Assembly: GCF_002482385.1 (NCBI RefSeq)
Contig: NZ_DLFW01000024.1
Span: 249,438 to 290,683, forward strand
Source of the DNA: Dysgonomonas sp. UBA7710
GTDB taxonomy: Bacteria > Bacteroidota > Bacteroidia > Bacteroidales > Dysgonomonadaceae
Length of the DNA: 41,246 nucleotides
Direction: 5' to 3'
Part shown: in pieces, positions 8,245 through 15,722 of the stretch
Position numbering within the stretch: the stretch's first letter is position 1
Layout: every line of letters starts with the position of its first letter
Program-made: the position numbers and the translations under genes
Notes under the pieces: model-generated
The model's database searches: none
The model's input: only the letters and a program-made list of their open reading frames with translations
What the model was told of the DNA's origin: nothing

Positions 8245-9180
8245 ATGAACCGTATAGACAGATTATCGGCAATACTGATAATGCTTCAATCATCATCTAT
8301 CGTAAAGATAAAGCAAATCACAGACCGTTTCAATATCAGTACCCGTACTGTTTACAGAGATTTACGGGCTTTGGAGGATTCCGGAATCCCATTAGCAGGT
8401 GATTCGCGCACAGGCTATTCGTTAGTAGAAGGCTTTAAACTCCCTCCTCTGATGTTTACCCAGGAAGAGGCCTTCTCATTTATTGCGGCCGAAAAACTAA
8501 TCGACAAGTTTACGGACAAGGGATTTAAATCCAGTTACAAATCAGGGATTGAAAAGATCAAAGCTGTAATGCGGCTAGCCGAAATAAAGACAATAGAGGA
8601 CTTCAACAATAAAATCGGCACACTCAATTATCACCTGAAAAATTCGGAAAGCACCCAAAACATCCTGCACGAACTAATAGACGGAGCAGCTAAAAGGAAA
8701 AAAGTATATATAACCTACTATTCCTATAACAGAAACGAAACGACAGACAGGACAGTAGACCCGATTGGTATATTCTTCTCTATGTCTAACTGGTATTTAA
8801 TCGCATTCTGCAATACTGTAAAAGATTACCGGACTTTCCGGATCAGCCGGATTCAAAATATCACCCAAACCAATAAAGGCTTTGAATTGAATCATCCACC
8901 ACTCGACTCTTTCCTTAAAACACTTGGAGACCGCGAACATCTGCAAAAAATTGTTATCGAGGTCAACGAAAAAGACATGCTTCTTATTGATGAAAACAGG
9001 TATTATCAAGGACTCATCACAGAAAAAGAAGTCAATGGAAAGATCGAGTTACACTTCATGACCTTCTCTTTCGACAGGTTTGCCCGTTGGTACCTATCTT
9101 ATATCGATATTGCCAGAATCGTATATCCGGTTGAATTCAAGACAATAGTTAAAGAAATATTATCCAATGCTAATCTGTAG
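8245..9180 (+). CDS. YafY-type transcriptional regulator with HTH and WYL domains
   Basis: A 311-residue one-component regulator. Residues 1-60 form a DeoR/HTH_11 winged helix (MNRIDRLSAILIMLQSS, then ITDRFNISTRTVYRDLRALEDSGIPL as the recognition helix region). A WYL ligand-binding domain follows at about 135-220 (KVYITYYSYNRNETTDRTVDPIGIFFSMSNWYLIAFC; the WYL triad is seen as WYL in SNWYLIAF). The C-terminal WCX extension runs to about 305. Family members sense small molecules or nucleic acids. Its likely target is the upstream VOC gene or itself, an inference from position. Its last 11 bases overlap the 3' end of the convergent dusB gene. Confidence 0.92.
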   Translation: MNRIDRLSAILIMLQSSSIVKIKQITDRFNISTRTVYRDLRALEDSGIPLAGDSRTGYSLVEGFKLPPLMFTQEEAFSFIAAEKLIDKFTDKGFKSSYKSGIEKIKAVMRLAEIKTIEDFNNKIGTLNYHLKNSESTQNILHELIDGAAKRKKVYITYYSYNRNETTDRTVDPIGIFFSMSNWYLIAFCNTVKDYRTFRISRIQNITQTNKGFELNHPPLDSFLKTLGDREHLQKIVIEVNEKDMLLIDENRYYQGLITEKEVNGKIELHFMTFSFDRFARWYLSYIDIARIVYPVEFKTIVKEILSNANL

Positions 9181-10162
9181 CTAAGCCAAATTGCTCCGGT
9201 ATATTATCGATTATAGTAAATAAGTCATCCACAGATTCGGTTCGAAGCATAGACACCCGTATTTTCTTAAAATCGGGAATACCTTTAAATACAGGACTTC
9301 CCGCCAAATGACGGCGGCTATGTATGATCCCGCCTCTCTCGCCGGAATGGGCTATATTCTTCCGTACCAAATCTTTCAAAACATCAAGATACCATGTAAA
9401 CTCCTTCTTTGGCATAGATTCTCCTGTGGCCAGATAATGTTTCACCTCTTCGAATATCCACGGACCGCCGATGCTGCCACGACCGATCATTACGGCATCC
9501 ACACCTGTTTCGTCAAAACGCCGTTTGCAGATTTCGGGTGTGGTTACATCCCCATTGCCAATAATCGGGATATGCATGCGTGAATTATTCTTTACTGCAC
9601 CAATCAGTGACCAATCAGCTTCTCCTGAATACATCTGGGCACGAGTACGCCCATGCAATGTTAAAGCCTGTATACCTGTATCCTGTAATTGCTCCGCCAG
9701 TTCTACAATTATCTTTGAATCGTTATCCCATCCCAGGCGGGTTTTCACTGTCACGGGGATATTCACAGCCTTTACGACGGCAGCAGTGATTTCCACCATC
9801 AGTTCGGGTGTCCGCATCATGCCCGAACCGGCACCTTTTCCTGCCACTTTCTTCACAGGGCAACCGAAATTTATATCCAGTATGTCGGGACTGGCTTCTT
9901 CACATATCTTTGCAGCCTCTACCATCGCGTCCACCTCCCGCCCGTATATCTGGATAGCTACGGGACGTTCTTCTTCGCTGATAGTTAGTTTTGCCTGTGT
10001 TTTGTTTACATGACGTATAAGAGCGTCGCTGGATACAAACTCGGTATATACCATATCCGCGCCAAAACGTTTACACATCAATCTGAAACCCATATCGGTA
10101 ACATCCTCCATAGGAGCAAGGAACACCGGGTTTTCAGAAAAATTTATATTACCTATTTTCAT
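9170..10162 (-). CDS. dusB: tRNA-dihydrouridine synthase, DusB type
   Basis: FMN enzyme reducing uridines in the D-loop of tRNA with NADPH. 330 residues: TIM barrel at the N-terminus (NPVFLAPMEDVTDMGFR, 'MVYTEFVSSDAL'), catalytic acid C101 in DINFGCPVKKV, K-containing barrel motif VTVKTRLGW, GRTRAQMYSG, and phosphate site GRGSIGGPW near 228-236, then a helical C-terminal domain with HSRRHL. Subgroup DusB is the usual one in Bacteroidetes and is chosen from overall similarity. A TATATTTG box lies 29 bp upstream. Its 3' end overlaps the WYL gene by 11 bp tail to tail. Confidence 0.94.
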   Translation of the reverse strand: MKIGNINFSENPVFLAPMEDVTDMGFRLMCKRFGADMVYTEFVSSDALIRHVNKTQAKLTISEEERPVAIQIYGREVDAMVEAAKICEEASPDILDINFGCPVKKVAGKGAGSGMMRTPELMVEITAAVVKAVNIPVTVKTRLGWDNDSKIIVELAEQLQDTGIQALTLHGRTRAQMYSGEADWSLIGAVKNNSRMHIPIIGNGDVTTPEICKRRFDETGVDAVMIGRGSIGGPWIFEEVKHYLATGESMPKKEFTWYLDVLKDLVRKNIAHSGERGGIIHSRRHLAGSPVFKGIPDFKKIRVSMLRTESVDDLFTIIDNIPEQFGLATD

Positions 10163-10190
10163 TAAATTTTGACTCTAAATTTTGGAAGTG

Positions 10191-10198
10191 CAAATATA
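10191..10198 (-). promoter_or_regulatory. -7 box for dusB
   Basis: Minus-strand TATATTTG, 29 bp before the dusB start codon, fits TAnnTTTG. Confidence 0.6.
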
Positions 10199-10235
10199 GA
10201 TAACTTTTATCAGAAGTAAAAAATCATAGAAGCAC

Positions 10236-10913
10236 TTAACTATTCTTCGTCGCCCGCAACATCTCCCGTTTTCCTGGAGGCCCGGGTAACCGTTCCGTTG
10301 TAAAGCCGGCCTGCTGCATCATCCGGCGCACTATTCCTTTGGCACAATAGGTAACCAAAATACATCCGTCGCCTGATATAGCACACAATTTATCAAAGAT
10401 TTCCTGAGTCCACATATCGGACTGTTTATCGGGAGCGAAGGCATCAAAATAGATAATATCTACATTTTCTTTTATTTTCGAGAAATTGAGACTTGTAAAG
10501 TCCGCCTTTATTTTGGTAAGAAAAAAATTATCGGTTATCTCCGATTCTTTTTCCCAGTCCACACTATGCAGCCTATAATACATATCCTGCTCTATAGATA
10601 AATATTTATCAGGATAATTCAAATCTTTAATAATATTATCGGATAAAGGATAAGCCTCTATGCTTGTATAGTGGATAATCCGTCCTGTCCTTCTACTTTC
10701 AAGTAATGTAAGAAAAGCATTCAGTCCTGTACCGAAACCTACTTCGAATATATGGATTGTATCTCTGCGACAATGTTTTAATCCTGCTTCTATAAAGACA
10801 TGCGTAGATTCTTGTATAGCCCCGTTTACCGAATGATAATGCTCGTTCAGTCCGGGTATAAAAAGAGTGTGAGACCCGTCAGCAGTTAACTCTATTACAG
10901 GTTTCACACTCAT
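10236..10913 (-). CDS. mnmD: tRNA mnm5s2U34 methyltransferase MnmD
   Basis: Stand-alone version of the methyltransferase half of MnmC. It methylates the aminomethyl group at wobble U34 of certain tRNAs using S-adenosylmethionine. 225 residues. The SAM-binding loop is FEVGFGTGLN at 56-65, and the catalytic Asp-containing motif is IIYFDAFAPDKQSDMW around D157. No FAD-dependent oxidase domain is present, so the other half of MnmC must be supplied by another route or is unnecessary, as in other MnmD-only bacteria. It follows ispF by 23 bp and should be co-transcribed with it. Confidence 0.93.
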   Translation of the reverse strand: MSVKPVIELTADGSHTLFIPGLNEHYHSVNGAIQESTHVFIEAGLKHCRRDTIHIFEVGFGTGLNAFLTLLESRRTGRIIHYTSIEAYPLSDNIIKDLNYPDKYLSIEQDMYYRLHSVDWEKESEITDNFFLTKIKADFTSLNFSKIKENVDIIYFDAFAPDKQSDMWTQEIFDKLCAISGDGCILVTYCAKGIVRRMMQQAGFTTERLPGPPGKREMLRATKNS

Positions 10914-10936
10914 TTTGCACTGTGTTTAACTATCAC

Positions 10937-11413
10937 TTATTTTTCTATTAAAGCCACGGCATATGCGGCAAAACCTTCCTCACGGCCTACAAATCCCATT
11001 TTTTCGGATGTGGTAGCTTTAATAGAAATATCTTCTTCAGAGATTTCAAGTATCCCTGCCATTATCTTTTGCATCTGAGGTATATGCGGATTTATCTTAG
11101 GACGCTCGGCACAGATAGTCGCATCAATATTGCCGATCCTGTACCCTTTTTCCGTTATAACCTCTAATGTTCTGGCCAGTAAAATCTTGCTATCTATATC
11201 TTTATATTCTCCCGCAGTATCGGGAAAGTGAAAACCTATATCGCGCAGATTTGCCGCACCTAACAAAGCATCACAAATCGCATGTATCAGGACATCAGCA
11301 TCGGAGTGTCCCATAAGTCCCTGAGTATGGTCGATCTTCACACCTCCAAGCCACAATTCACGATTGTCTGCCAAACAATGTACATCGTACCCAAACCCTA
11401 CACGTATCTTCAT
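10937..11413 (-). CDS. ispF: 2-C-methyl-D-erythritol 2,4-cyclodiphosphate synthase
   Basis: Non-mevalonate isoprenoid pathway enzyme that cyclises CDP-methylerythritol phosphate. Started at 11413 the protein is 158 residues (MKIRVGFGYDVH), the family length; a start eight codons upstream (11437) adds an unlikely MLILKLNK. Metal ligands D10, H12 and H44 are present (GYDVHCL, LIHAICDALLGA), together with FHFPDTAGEYKDIDS and the closing GFVGREEGFAAYAVALI. It leads the ispF-mnmD pair. An inverted repeat fills the space between it and the porV stop. Confidence 0.96.
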   Translation of the reverse strand: MKIRVGFGYDVHCLADNRELWLGGVKIDHTQGLMGHSDADVLIHAICDALLGAANLRDIGFHFPDTAGEYKDIDSKILLARTLEVITEKGYRIGNIDATICAERPKINPHIPQMQKIMAGILEISEEDISIKATTSEKMGFVGREEGFAAYAVALIEK

Positions 11414-11437
11414 TTTATTTAATTTGAGAATTAGCAC

Positions 11438-11523
11438 ATTAGCATATCAGTAAATTCAATAACTATGTGTACTGCTAGCCGCTTGCACTATTTGCTGATT
11501 TCCGAATTTACTAATATGCTAAT
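11438..11523. repeat. 20-bp inverted repeat of ATTAGCATAT words
   Basis: ATTAGCATATCAGTAAATTC (11438-11457) is inverted as GAATTTACTAATATGCTAAT (11504-11523), 19 of 20 bases matching, around a 46-bp loop. Further word copies occur (AATTAGCACATTAGCA). It fills nearly the whole space between porV's stop and ispF's start. It could terminate porV transcription or be a dispersed intergenic repeat of the Bacteroidetes type. Confidence 0.75.
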
Positions 11524-11529
11524 TAAGTT

Positions 11530-12693
11530 TTATCTGAATAAATTTTTCATTCCGTCAATGTCGAACGCCAAAGAGAAACGGAGTGTCTGGTCTAACGGGT
11601 TTTGTTGTGCAGTAGCAAGCATATAAGCTACATCCAGCTGGAAAGCTGTCAGCTTGAACCCTGCCCCGAACGACAAGTACTGACGGTTACCCTTCATTTT
11701 GTTTTCATGGAAATAACCGGTACGAAGGCGGAACTTATTATCATAGTCATATTCTGCACCAAGCGACCACATTATTTCTTTCATCTCTTCCGAAAATCCG
11801 CCGGGCGCATCCCCAAACGATTTAAAGATACCGGATATAGGGCTGATATTCTGATAATCTTCAATCCGTTTCCTATAATCGTTGATACTTTCATCTTCTT
11901 CCTGTACAGGAGGTGTAGGCACCAGCAACTTATTGATATCCATACTGAAAGACAATGTACTTACATCGTTCATCGGATACATCAATGAAGCTCCTAAGCG
12001 CAGGTTTGTAGGCAGGAACTGATCCCTGTCTCCGCCTGTTGTTGCTATCTTAGTACCGATATTAGATATATTAAAACCGAAGCTTAATAAGCTTTCCGAT
12101 TGTCCTATGTTTATATACGACTCGTTATAACCTGCTACATCGGCAGCCCATGCATTACCCGGAGTTGTTTCTTCATCCGCGCCCGAATAATCGGCACGTA
12201 TATAACGTACTGTTACTGAGCCGGAAAATGTTTCTGTCAATTTACGCGAATAGCCTAAATCGACAGCCAGTTCGTGAGGGCTCAGTGTTTGTCCCGTCCA
12301 ACCCGCATCATTGGCAATATTGACATTACCTACAGAGAAGTAACGTACCGAAGCACTTAATGCCTGATTATTTTCATTACCCAGTTTATAATATCCTACG
12401 CCATAAACCAGCGCTATATCATTGATGATTTTTCTCAACCAGGGTGTATATGATAATCCGAATCCCGCCTTACTTGGTGAAAATGCATATTTTGCAGGAT
12501 TCCAGTGTTGTGAATACACATCGGGTGCAGTAGCTACTCCGGCATCTCCCATACCGCCACCACGGGCGTCAGGGGCAATAGATAAAGACGGCATTGCAGT
12601 CAAAATCGGATTGATATCTTCCTGAGCAACCATGCTAAATGTAGTGAGTGCAAAAGCATTTACCAGCAAGACTTTTTTTAAGAAATTCTTCAT
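11530..12693 (-). CDS. porV: Type IX secretion outer-membrane protein PorV
   Basis: PorV (LptO) is a 14-strand FadL-like outer-membrane barrel. It collects type IX cargo from the SprA translocon and passes it to the PorU sortase. The 387-residue product has a signal peptide (MKNFLKKVLL to FSMVAQ, cut before EDIN) and the family's conserved opening (INPILTAMPSLSIAPDARGGGMGDAGVATAPDVYSQHWNPAKYAF, given here only as the start INPILTAMPSLSIAPDARGG). The middle has LGYSRKLTETFSGSVTVRYI-type barrel strands, and it ends in LRFSLAFDIDGMKNLF with aromatic strand ends. In many type IX bacteria porU is the adjacent gene; here the upstream neighbour is an FAH hydrolase. Presence of PorV implies the rest of the system elsewhere in the genome. 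Confidence 0.93.
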   Translation of the reverse strand: MKNFLKKVLLVNAFALTTFSMVAQEDINPILTAMPSLSIAPDARGGGMGDAGVATAPDVYSQHWNPAKYAFSPSKAGFGLSYTPWLRKIINDIALVYGVGYYKLGNENNQALSASVRYFSVGNVNIANDAGWTGQTLSPHELAVDLGYSRKLTETFSGSVTVRYIRADYSGADEETTPGNAWAADVAGYNESYINIGQSESLLSFGFNISNIGTKIATTGGDRDQFLPTNLRLGASLMYPMNDVSTLSFSMDINKLLVPTPPVQEEDESINDYRKRIEDYQNISPISGIFKSFGDAPGGFSEEMKEIMWSLGAEYDYDNKFRLRTGYFHENKMKGNRQYLSFGAGFKLTAFQLDVAYMLATAQQNPLDQTLRFSLAFDIDGMKNLFR

Positions 12694-12766
12694 TTATTCC
12701 ACTATTTATTTTACGTAATTAAATTAATTTGGTTAAGGAAGTTTATAGTTTGTACATTCTTCAGTT

Positions 12767-12780
12767 ATAGTTATAACTAT
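12767..12780. promoter_or_regulatory. 14-bp palindrome upstream of porV
   Basis: ATAGTTATAACTAT is a perfect palindrome about 75-88 bp before the porV start, in an AT-rich 133-bp spacer. It could be an operator or chance in AT-rich DNA. Confidence 0.3.
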
Positions 12781-12826
12781 CTTTTATCGATTTTATTATT
12801 TTTATTTCAAATTTTAACATACTATT

Positions 12827-13453
12827 CTAACAAATATGTAATTCCAATAGTTCATCTTCCTCCAGAATACCTTTCAGATTATTTCCTATTTCAACTTTTC
12901 CCACTCCTGCGGGTGTACCGGTAAATATGAGGTCACCGGTCTTTAATGTAAAGAAGCGGCTTGCAAAAGCTATAATCTTATCCACCGAATGAAGCATCTC
13001 GCTTGTATTCGCCAACTGAACAACTTTATCATCTATTCTGAGCATGAAGTCCAGTTCCTGAATACTTTTTCCATACTTTTCTTTCGGGACAAAACTACCT
13101 ACTGCCGCGGAATTGTCAAAAGCCTTCGATATTTCCCAGGGCTGGCTTCTTTGTTTTAATCCGGCTTGTATGTCACGTGCCGTAAAGTCTATGCCTAGTG
13201 TTATTTCATTATAATAGCGATAAGCAAAACGTTCTGCAATATTCTTACCCATTTTATCGATACGGACTACCAGTTCGGTTTCGTAATGAATATCCGATGA
13301 AAAATCAGGTATATAAAAACGGTTCTTATCGCCTGACAACAAGGCTGTATCGGGTTTCATAAAGAGAACAGGATCATCGTCTTTATCAGACAACGCACGA
13401 CCCATTTCCTTATTATGTGTCTGATAGTTAAGACCTACGCAGATAATTTTCAT
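12827..13453 (-). CDS. Fumarylacetoacetate hydrolase family protein
   Basis: A 208-residue single-domain FAH-fold enzyme. Members hydrolyse or decarboxylate 3-acylpyruvates such as acylpyruvates or oxaloacetate using Mg2+. Seen in the sequence: MKIICVGLNYQTHNKEMG at the start, FMKPDTALL, HYETELVVRIDK (metal-binding Glu pair region), GIDFTARDIQ, and the closing GDLIFTGTPAGVGKVEIGN. It is the length of FAHD1-type hydrolases; the exact substrate cannot be told. It begins 43 bp after the glycosyltransferase gene and has its own TATTTTTG box in that gap, so it may be transcribed both with and without it. Confidence 0.9.
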   Translation of the reverse strand: MKIICVGLNYQTHNKEMGRALSDKDDDPVLFMKPDTALLSGDKNRFYIPDFSSDIHYETELVVRIDKMGKNIAERFAYRYYNEITLGIDFTARDIQAGLKQRSQPWEISKAFDNSAAVGSFVPKEKYGKSIQELDFMLRIDDKVVQLANTSEMLHSVDKIIAFASRFFTLKTGDLIFTGTPAGVGKVEIGNNLKGILEEDELLELHIC

Positions 13454-13480
13454 TTATATCACCTAAAATTAAATAAAGAG

Positions 13481-13488
13481 CAAAAATA
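13481..13488 (-). promoter_or_regulatory. -7 box for the FAH gene
   Basis: Minus-strand TATTTTTG in the 43-bp spacer, 27 bp before the FAH start codon. Confidence 0.5.
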
Positions 13489-13496
13489 CACAAGAT

Positions 13497-14234
13497 TTAT
13501 TGTTTCTTCTTTATGCCTCCGAACAATTGCCTGAATCTCATCGTCAATACACCAAAGACTCCCTCCGCAAAGATACCCGAATTCATTTTGGAAGTTCCCA
13601 GCATCCGGTTTACAAATACGATAGAGACTTCTTTTATATCAAATCCCAGACAATAAGCCGTATATTTCATTTCTACCTGAAATGCATATCCCTTGAAACG
13701 TATATTATCCAAGTCGATGGTTTCCAATACATTTCGCTTATAGCATACGAATCCGGCTGTAGCATCATGTACTTTCATTCCCGTAATAAAGCGCACATAC
13801 TTAGACGCAAAATAAGACATCAGCACCCGTCCCATCGGCCAGTTCACGACATTCACCCCGCTATAATAACGCGAGCCTACGGATAAATCCGCGCCATCAT
13901 TCGCACACGCGTCATACAGGCGCAATAAATCGTCCGGATTATGCGAAAAATCGGCATCCATTTCGAATACATATTCATATGAACGTTCCAGTGTCCAGCG
14001 AAAACCCGCGATATATGCCGTACCTAATCCTAATTTACCGGCCCGCTCTATCATATTCAGTCGTTCCGGAAATTCGGATTGAAGCTTTTTCACAATGCCT
14101 GCCGTACCATCGGGAGAGCCATCGTCGATAATAAGAAGATCGAACATCCGGGGCAAATCGAGCACGGTTCTGATTATAGCCTCTATATTCTCCTTCTCAT
14201 TGTAGGTGGGTATTATAACTAGGGAATTGGACAT
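13497..14234 (-). CDS. Polyprenol monophosphomannose synthase (GT2)
   Basis: Family 2 glycosyltransferase resembling Dpm1, moving mannose (or another sugar) from a nucleotide sugar to polyprenyl phosphate on the cytoplasmic face of the membrane. From the start at 14234 it has 245 residues and begins MSNSLVIIPTYNEKENIEAI, matching family N-termini; a start at 14249 adds MNEKY. GT-A motifs: DDGSPDGTAGIVK, MDADFSHNPDDL (DxD), GSRYYSGV, and the acceptor-region DATAGFVCYKR followed by FKGYAFQVEMKY. There is no C-terminal membrane anchor, as in soluble bacterial Dpm1 forms. Its product could feed protein O-mannosylation or lipid glycans; the sequence does not say which. Confidence 0.9.
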   Translation of the reverse strand: MSNSLVIIPTYNEKENIEAIIRTVLDLPRMFDLLIIDDGSPDGTAGIVKKLQSEFPERLNMIERAGKLGLGTAYIAGFRWTLERSYEYVFEMDADFSHNPDDLLRLYDACANDGADLSVGSRYYSGVNVVNWPMGRVLMSYFASKYVRFITGMKVHDATAGFVCYKRNVLETIDLDNIRFKGYAFQVEMKYTAYCLGFDIKEVSIVFVNRMLGTSKMNSGIFAEGVFGVLTMRFRQLFGGIKKKQ

Positions 14235-14249
14235 ATACTTTTCGTTCAT

Positions 14250-14828
14250 TTACAATAGTCGTTTTGCGTGACTCGGCATAATCAAAATAAATTTTACTTC
14301 TGCTCCCGCTATTTAAAACGTTCCTTTAATTAAAGCCACAAATGTAGCATTTTAAGAATTGATAAATAAAAAATAATGACTAAAAATAGTAAAAACAGCC
14401 GTCTGTTTTGCGGCTCAAAGCACAGACTTGGTTACCCTTACATTATTTTTACATTTATTAACTACACATGGTTAAAAAGTAACAAAGGTAACACTTATTT
14501 CAGTAAACAGTTAACAACTCGTACCTCGTATCTTGTCTACTCGTATCTCATATAACTTTCAACTTATTACTCATCACTCATTACTTACTTATCCCAATAC
14601 TTCAAAGAGCCCTATAAGCTGACAGCTAAAGGCTATCAGCTATATACAGAGATAAAGTTTTCAGAATATTATATATGTAAAATTTCAGCTATACCACTCT
14701 ATACAAGAAATAAATATCTATCCGGAACTATTTTCAAAAAAATTTAAGCCCTTTTATGGAATTTAAAGCTTTTACATATCTATTAGGTACAAAAGGGAAA
14801 TAATTAATAACATATAAAACTTACTGTT
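14250..14828. other. 579-bp gene-free region with word repeats
   Basis: No coding sequence was found on either strand. Between 14516 and 14650 three kinds of degenerate short-word repeat follow each other: CTCGTACCTCGTATC...CTCGTATCTC (14518-14549), ATTACTCATCACTCATTACTTACTT (14567-14590), and AGCTGACAGCT...GGCTATCAGCT (14618-14641, inverted). A hairpin AGCCG/CGGCT (14397-14415) followed by GTTTTTAC on the minus strand resembles a weak terminator. The promoter of the tonB gene must lie in the last 100-150 bp, but no clear TAnnTTTG was seen. Confidence 0.6.
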
Positions 14829-15674
14829 ATGAAAAACTTAGTTAACTTAAATTCCGCAGAATGGTGTGATATTATTTTTGAAGGTAAGAATAAATCATAT
14901 GGTGCATTTGAATTACGCCAATCCTCTACCAAAAGGCACTTGATCGCATTTGGCGTAGTGGTATTATTCGCTGCTTTTGTTTCTTGTCTGCCGACAATCA
15001 TCAGTACGATTAATGCTGCCACTGCAAAAAATCATACAGGTGGTGTAGATGACATATACACGACATCGGTAATTGAAGTAGAAAATAAGTTGACCGAACC
15101 TGAAGTTATTCAGCCTAGCATACCGGAACCTCCAAAATTCCTTCCGATGCAAAAATTTGCCCCGCCTACAATTGTAAAGAACGAAGATGCCCCCGATGAG
15201 ACTGAGATGGCCAATATGAGCGACCTGACTACAGACAAAAGGGAGATCGGTAGCTTTGAAGTAGAAGACGACGGTTCTGACCACAAAAACGCTGCCCGTA
15301 AAGAATTTGAAACCAATGTAGTAGGTGACGGACAAGGTGGAGCCGCCCCTAAAGAACCTGAAGTATTCGTAAGCGCTCAATTCATGCCTCAATTCCCTGG
15401 TGGACAAGCCGACATGTATAAATATATATACGATAATATCAAATATCCGGTTGTGGATCAGGAAATGGGAATACAAGGAACAGTTACTGTAAGATTCGTA
15501 GTAAGCAAAACCGGAGATATCACTGATATCCAACTACTGAAAGGAATCAGTCCTACCTGCGACAAAGAAGCCATAAGAGTACTGAAAGACATGCCTAGAT
15601 GGATACCGGGCAAGAATAACGGGGTTGCGGTTCCGGTTTACTTTACAATGCCGATTGTATTCAAATTGAAATAA
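14829..15674 (+). CDS. TonB family energy transducer
   Basis: A 281-residue inner-membrane protein linking proton-motive force to outer-membrane receptors. Layout: short cytoplasmic segment (1-36, with the Bacteroidetes motif WCDIIFEGKNKSYGAFELRQ), one membrane helix (about 37-60), a Pro/Glu-rich periplasmic spacer (PEVIQPSIPEPPKF), and a C-terminal TonB domain from about 195 (FPGGQADMYKYIYDNIKYP, then GIQGTVTVRFVVSKTGDI, MPRWIPGKNNGVAVPVYFTMPIVF). ExbB/ExbD are not adjacent. It could energise the B12 and zinc receptors further along. It ends at a strong terminator shared with tex. Confidence 0.93.
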   Translation: MKNLVNLNSAEWCDIIFEGKNKSYGAFELRQSSTKRHLIAFGVVVLFAAFVSCLPTIISTINAATAKNHTGGVDDIYTTSVIEVENKLTEPEVIQPSIPEPPKFLPMQKFAPPTIVKNEDAPDETEMANMSDLTTDKREIGSFEVEDDGSDHKNAARKEFETNVVGDGQGGAAPKEPEVFVSAQFMPQFPGGQADMYKYIYDNIKYPVVDQEMGIQGTVTVRFVVSKTGDITDIQLLKGISPTCDKEAIRVLKDMPRWIPGKNNGVAVPVYFTMPIVFKLK

Positions 15675-15693
15675 TTAAGAGCGAGTATGTAAT

Positions 15694-15722
15694 AAGAGGA
15701 GCGGCTTAACAGCCGCTCTTTT
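15694..15722. terminator. Bidirectional terminator between tonB and tex
   Basis: GAGCGGCT (15699-15706) and AGCCGCTC (15711-15718) form an 8-bp GC-rich stem with loop TAAC, flanked by AATAAGAG on the left and TTTTC on the right, in the 48 bp between two convergent genes. Confidence 0.85.

Noticed and set aside
9471..10013. 180-codon open frame opposite dusB
   Set aside because: Ser/Thr/Pro-rich shadow frame inside a gene with all catalytic motifs in place.
14964..15533. 189-codon open frame antisense to the tonB gene
   Set aside because: Shadow of the TonB reading frame; aromatic-rich and without motifs.
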